Source: Fidelibacterota bacterium
GTDB taxonomy: Bacteria > Fidelibacterota > Marinisomatia > Marinisomatales > TCS55
Assembly: GCA_002713455.1 (NCBI GenBank)
Contig: PASX01000035.1
Location: 18,133 to 25,262 of the forward strand
Length of the DNA stretch: 7,130 bases
Direction of reading: 5' to 3'
The translations under genes were made by a program, and so were the position numbers. Each line of letters opens with the position of its first letter. The stretch's first letter is position 1. This document shows positions 5,001-7,130 of this stretch, piece after piece. The notes beneath the pieces are model-generated. The model searched no databases, was not told where the DNA came from, and worked only from the letters and a program-made list of their open reading frames with translations.

Positions 5001-7130
5001 TGTCAGCAGAATTGTCTTGAATATATGTTCTTGATAGATTGACCTTAGCTGAATTCACATAGAGACCACCACCAGCGCCACCTGTAGATTTATTTCCAGT
5101 AATATTTACCTTTTTCATATCTGGAATAGTGGTCAAGCCTACCAAGCCTTCAATGGCCAATCCACCTCCATGACTTTGGGCTTCATTATTTTTGATCTCC
5201 ACATTTAATAGCTCTGCAGTTCCGCCACCTAATATATGGACGCCACCACCTTTGCCTGTTGTGGAATTACCAGTGATCACTACATCGGTGATCCGGGAAT
5301 TACAGTTATTACAACTAACTCCGGCACCACCAACATTAGCGGTGTTTTGATAGATCTTTAAATTCTTTAATCGTGGGCTTGAATTCTCAATCCGTATACC
5401 ACCACCACCCGTAATTACGGTATAACCCTTGGTTAAGGATAGTCCAGTTAGGACAGCTGTGGAGTCTTCGCCAGATATAAATGTTGCTGCACTCGATGAT
5501 TCATCTCCATCGATCACGGTCGAATCAATATATGCTGTATCACCAGTTGTTAGGAATAATGAGCCCATCACGATCTTCTTACCAGCAAAATTAATTCCAC
5601 CCATGTAGGTACCTGGATGGATCAGTACTGTATCAATATCCTTACTAGCGGTGATCGCATCTTGTATGTATTCAAAATCACCTGTACCACCAGTTGTATC
5701 TGTCTTAACGATCCATACTCTTCCTTTAATTGGTGTCGCACTTGCGCCAAGAGATTTTGTACTAATATTATATGAGCTATCGACAGACGAAACTTTAAAG
5801 TAATATGTTGTATCATTGATCAATGGGGTGATCAACTTTTGAGAATCGAACGGATTATCAGTTGAGTCTCTTAAGGTTGTTGGATCTGGCGATGTATCGT
5901 AATAGATATAATACTTTGCAACATCTGCATCTGGACTATTGATCCATCCCAGAGTAACCTTTCGATCACCAGGTAATGCTGCGATGCCAGTTGGTCGAAG
6001 AGGTAACTGTTTATCATTCAGTTTCGCAAAATTATTACTTTGGCTAAAAAAGTTGGCAACATTACCCGTAGCATCATAGACAGCATCAGGCGAAGGAAGT
6101 ACGGTCAGTAATTCATAACCACTTTGAATTCCTACTGTTTTAATTCCTAGCGCAAATGTACTGTCGCCAATCTTAGTAATTCCATCTGGAAAGGGAGAAG
6201 GAAGGCTCGCAGTACCGCCAGCCATGGAAAGAATAAAATCTGCAAAGCTGAGCTCACCTTTGCCAAATGCGGTGCTAAATACTGGTTCACTGAATTTCAC
6301 ATTAACTGTTTTATTACTTGATGCAATATCAATTGATATAATGACCGGCAGGGCTTTATCTAAAAGATTGATACTGGTAAGACCTTGATCAGTTTTTGCT
6401 ACATTCCCTGTCTTATCATAGATCGAATTTTCAGCAGGTTTGATTGTTAAAACTTCATTTCCATCTGCGACCCCTGTTAGAGCTAATCCTAATGTATAAG
6501 TATTGGTTGTATCATTTAATGAAATGCTCGTTGGGGTATTATTATTTAAGGTAGCTACTCCACCAGATAATGAAACAACAAAGTCAGCCAATTCAAGAGC
6601 GCCTGTTCCGTCTGATGCTTTGAAGACCGGATTACTAAAACTCACATTAATTGCACTATTATCCGATGCCATCACTAAAGCGGCAAAGGTTGGCGCTGTT
6701 TGGTCGATCAGCTGAACCGTATTAACTGCCTGCAAGGGACTTGCCACATTACCTATCGAGTCATATACCGCATTATATTGGATCTGAACTGTGATCACCT
6801 CAAATCCATTTACTTTCCCTTCTAGATCAATTCCAAGTGTATACACATTAGTGCTTTTTGCAAAACTAGTCGGTTTGGGATTTTTTAATTTTGCATTTCC
6901 ACCAGCTAAACTTAAGGTTACATCGGAGGTATCAAGGATCCCCGTACCATCGCTTTTCGTAAATACTTCCTCATCAAAAGTTACAATGATTGCTGTATTA
7001 TCTGCTTTTGGCGTGATTGTTTTTACTAGCGGGCCAGCTAAATCTTTTAATTTTATTGTATTCGCAGATTGTGTTGTTGCAGCCACATTGCCGGCATTAT
7101 CATAGATCGAACTTTCTTTTGGAATGACAG
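2020..7130 (-). CDS. Giant secreted modular protein: SwmB-like repeats, FN3, beta-helix, Ig-like array, dockerin-like segment and T9SS sorting domain (5' end beyond window)
   Basis: The frame is open from the right edge to TAA at 2020-2022, giving 1702 visible residues (numbered here from the codon at 7126-7128). No start codon is supported. GTG at 7084-7086 lies inside a conserved repeat motif (SIYDNAGN-V), so the N-terminus and signal peptide are outside. Domains in order: end of a SwmB-like repeat 1-29; three full SwmB-like repeats 30-372; FN3-like 374-469; right-handed parallel beta-helix 470-894; four Ig/FN3-like repeats 899-1314; a further Ig-like domain 1315-1411; dockerin-like calcium segment 1412-1481; beta-sandwich 1482-1606; T9SS type-A sorting domain 1611-1702. 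Only four cysteines are visible, as two CxxC pairs. The inferred fate is export by Sec, crossing of the outer membrane by T9SS, and surface attachment or release. Likely roles are adhesion or binding of polysaccharide or matrix. Beta-helices of this type can also be lyases, but no catalytic residues are evident. Confidence 0.93.
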   Translation of the reverse strand, partial: VIPKESSIYDNAGNVAATTQSANTIKLKDLAGPLVKTITPKADNTAIIVTFDEEVFTKSDGTGILDTSDVTLSLAGGNAKLKNPKPTSFAKSTNVYTLGIDLEGKVNGFEVITVQIQYNAVYDSIGNVASPLQAVNTVQLIDQTAPTFAALVMASDNSAINVSFSNPVFKASDGTGALELADFVVSLSGGVATLNNNTPTSISLNDTTNTYTLGLALTGVADGNEVLTIKPAENSIYDKTGNVAKTDQGLTSINLLDKALPVIISIDIASSNKTVNVKFSEPVFSTAFGKGELSFADFILSMAGGTASLPSPFPDGITKIGDSTFALGIKTVGIQSGYELLTVLPSPDAVYDATGNVANFFSQSNNFAKLNDKQLPLRPTGIAALPGDRKVTLGWINSPDADVAKYYIYYDTSPDPTTLRDSTDNPFDSQKLITPLINDTTYYFKVSSVDSSYNISTKSLGASATPIKGRVWIVKTDTTGGTGDFEYIQDAITASKDIDTVLIHPGTYMGGINFAGKKIVMGSLFLTTGDTAYIDSTVIDGDESSSAATFISGEDSTAVLTGLSLTKGYTVITGGGGIRIENSSPRLKNLKIYQNTANVGGAGVSCNNCNSRITDVVITGNSTTGKGGGVHILGGGTAELLNVEIKNNEAQSHGGGLAIEGLVGLTTIPDMKKVNITGNKSTGGAGGGLYVNSAKVNLSRTYIQDNSADMFGGGISLEYGSRLDIANAFISGNLLSSGTQGTNVFVGKSDEIIGSTELFNAINVNMIDTVTTNALSMYSNGLYKQIILNSIIIGTANAAIPTSNFDLHYSYCGNCDDLLTFKTNVGNLTGDPAFIDSAKGDFNLSDQSLLLSGATPTFTSVTNETYTAPTNDLNGDIRPSPYGSILDIGAYESPFSGKSLAASGIIDGLSANNEIDYSNITSSLSAQWNAYQDDSLGVYTYQYAIGDTLANNIKDWTNNGTDTKVTVTGLELVNSTTYYFSVRIKNSSGTILQTLKTDGVFIDTQSPVIASMQDGADNDVDWYGASSKAKIILNVTENSGIANYEYSVGTEAGEKDIFNWFLGQDSVGFFDVSDLVEGTDYFANARVTDRVGFKSEVISTDGFRMDYGIPVAGTVSIKAPFQSDTNNIIFTWQGFSDALSGIGHYDYTIGTTAGAADVAPRTNTGSMDSTTATNLKLGNNNTYYITVYGVDLVGNEISANSSGITIDLVPPTIGTLADGSAEDVEWLKDTLQASANWTGFYDLNGIDYYELALGTTALGTDIKDWTDVGKDTSFTFTEILLKINTDYYFSIKARDQLGNISEPISSDGFRIDAEGPKISNNSVPTDSPLSIFNPISIDLTLTEDVTSYEIQTVSAQGDPSGNSSQVSKVGTNINIQLTPPFTSADQITVSVSLTDVAGNINSGLNYTYTIGYLADYDNDGSVILADQTEFVTAWNNNDLTKELGPVTGTAPYFKPTPDGEFNTRDGMAFVRMWYWDKSNASGKLMAKLQASQGYPLNIEIEADHMMVYPPKGTKAVELILDYPSMDMKVKLPQSEIFSDKGMTLSMADTIGGQLLINTAYFEKSDRPVRIDLQHLQRERNIPVDISYLFLDENNEPLSSGNEFLDIKPIPKEFALHDNYPNPFNPVTTINYDLPKEGNVRLIIYDIMGREIAKLNNGFMPAGYHSVKWNARNQFGVEVSAGVYFYQIQAGQFSKTQKMILLK
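2023..2298 (-). other. T9SS type-A C-terminal sorting domain
   Basis: Residues 1611-1702 begin KEFALHDNYPNPFNPVTTI, continue with YDLPKEGNVRLIIYDIMGRE, then MPAGYHSVKWNARN, GVEVSAGVYFYQI, and end KTQKMILLK. The order and spacing match the Por/T9SS type-A domain (FlgD-Ig-like fold): NYPNPFNP, then L-P, (I/V)YD-x-x-G(R/K), G-x-H-x-V-x-W, G-x-Y-(F/Y), and KM-x-L-x-K at the extreme C-terminus. It targets the protein through the type IX machinery in the outer membrane, where the domain is cleaved. The intact final motif shows that the gene is not truncated at this end. Confidence 0.93.
2686..2895 (-). other. Dockerin-like calcium-binding segment
   Basis: Residues 1412-1481. The first loop, DYDNDGSVILAD (2851-2886), has acidic or polar ligands at loop positions 1, 3, 5, 7 and 12 (D1415, D1417, D1419, S1421, D1426), as in dockerin type I half-repeats. 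The second, PDGEFNTRDGMAFVRMWYW, keeps D1458, E1460, N1462 and D1465 but has Lys and Thr at the first two ligand positions, so it is degenerate. In FCB bacteria such segments often sit just before the sorting domain and are not tied to a cellulosome. The beta-sandwich after it (2311-2685) may be the partner that packs against it. Confidence 0.75.
3187..4434 (-). repeat. Four tandem Ig/FN3-like repeats of about 104 residues
   Basis: Units lie at 4120-4434, 3805-4119, 3502-3804 and 3187-3501. The shared pattern is DG...(D/E)(V/I)(D/E)(W/Y), then a strand ending in W, then (S/D)..GI..Y(E/D/Q)Y.(I/L/V)GT, (D)I.(D/N)W, a TYY(F/I)(S/T)V or DYYFSI strand, (D)..GN, and (S/T)DG(F/V).(I/M)D. The third unit lacks the opening DG..DVDW spacer and the second has lost the strand-final W, so these two are the most degenerate. 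A further Ig-like domain follows at 2896-3186, with a TLTEDV segment and an SVSLTDVAGN strand. These repeats probably form a stalk that holds the beta-helix away from the cell surface. Confidence 0.8.
4447..5721 (-). other. Right-handed parallel beta-helix domain ending in a choice-of-anchor-Q type DIGAYE motif
   Basis: Residues 470-894 begin with WIVKTDTTGGTGDFEYIQDAI, the N-terminal cap of pectate-lyase-like beta-helices (a GDF..IQ.AI motif before the first rung), then DTVLIHPGTY. At 4930-5412 at least six rungs of 26-31 residues each carry an Asn followed 6-8 residues later by GGG or GGAG and a hydrophobic residue. This resembles the GGA(I/L/V) plus FxxN pattern of chlamydial Pmp-like proteins. 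The domain closes with DLNGDIRPSPYG and LDIGAYE (4453-4515), the usual end of this family. Cysteines form CNNC (5302-5313) and CGNC (4684-4695). Such folds bind or cleave polysaccharides; a catalytic site could not be identified. Confidence 0.85.
5722..6009 (-). other. Fibronectin type III-like domain
   Basis: Residues 374-469 start LPLRPTGIAALPGD and continue with KVTLGWINSPDADVAKYYIYY, ending in an ITPLINDTTYYFKVSSVDS segment followed by YNIS. The conserved Trp of strand B, the Y-x-I-Y-Y of strand C and the L-x-N-x-T-x-Y-x-F-x-V pattern of strands E-F are typical of FN3 domains. The domain separates the SwmB-like string from the beta-helix and probably acts as a spacer. Confidence 0.85.
6013..7130 (-). 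repeat. Tandem SwmB-like repeats (three complete, one partial)
   Basis: Units of 113-115 residues lie at 6703-7041, 6358-6702 and 6013-6357, and the tail of another occupies 7042-7130. Each unit has the order: D/SN.(T/A)(I/V).V.F..(P/E)VF, then (S)DGTG or GKGEL, then (L)..(A/S)D(F/V), S(L/M)(A/S)GG.A.L, a (Y/F).LG(I/L) strand, G.E(V/L)(L/I)T(I/V), and finally (S/A)(I/V)YD..GNVA. The regular end motif YD-x-x-GNVA is the best evidence for the boundaries. Acidic residues around SDGTG and YD..GN could bind calcium; this is inferred. The tail at the right edge implies more units upstream. Confidence 0.85.

Noticed and set aside
4447..5721. Annotation of the beta-helix as an active pectate lyase
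   Set aside because: The fold is shared by many non-enzymatic proteins; I cannot see the Asp cluster and Arg/Lys of known lyase active sites.
6791..7105. Plus-strand reading frame of 104 codons
   Set aside because: It lies antisense inside well-conserved SwmB-like repeats of the large gene, and its translation shows no recognisable domain.

Overview
The window carries two large genes, both read from the minus strand and both cut by a window edge. Together with one 154-base gap they fill the whole sequence. Both encode exported, modular, beta-rich surface or secreted proteins, with no enzyme, RNA gene, mobile element or CRISPR array in view. The organism is most likely a bacterium of the Fibrobacteres-Chlorobi-Bacteroidetes (FCB) superphylum. 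The right-hand protein ends in a typical type IX secretion (T9SS/Por) C-terminal sorting domain with the NYPNPFNP opening. The style of its repeats and dockerin-like segment resembles Marinimicrobia (SAR406), Ignavibacteria or Calditrichaeota. The phylum is inferred from protein style only. The DNA is AT-rich, and no Shine-Dalgarno sequence precedes the one true start codon in the window.

Right and centre (2020-7130): the 3' part of a very large gene, with at least 1702 codons visible and no start codon in the window. From the N-terminal side it encodes the end of one and then three complete SwmB-like repeats of about 115 residues, a fibronectin type III-like domain, and a right-handed parallel beta-helix with Asn and Gly ladders that ends in a DIGAYE signature. 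Four Ig/FN3-like repeats of about 104 residues follow, then one further Ig-like domain, a dockerin-like calcium segment, a beta-sandwich and the sorting domain. The GTG at 7084-7086 is an internal valine, not the start.

Gap (1866-2019): AT-rich. It holds an inverted repeat at 1917-1932 that resembles a CRP-type operator, a possible Bacteroidetes-type -7 element, and no convincing terminator.

Left (1-1865): the 5' part of a second secreted-protein gene, starting with ATG at 1863-1865 and running off the left edge after 621 codons. It encodes a signal peptide, seven propeller-blade repeats whose N-terminal strand seems to close the ring, and then two SwmB-like domains of the same kind as those in the neighbour.

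The two genes look like an accessory surface-protein locus that shares one domain type. Adhesion, matrix or polysaccharide binding is the most economical guess, but no substrate can be read from the sequence.
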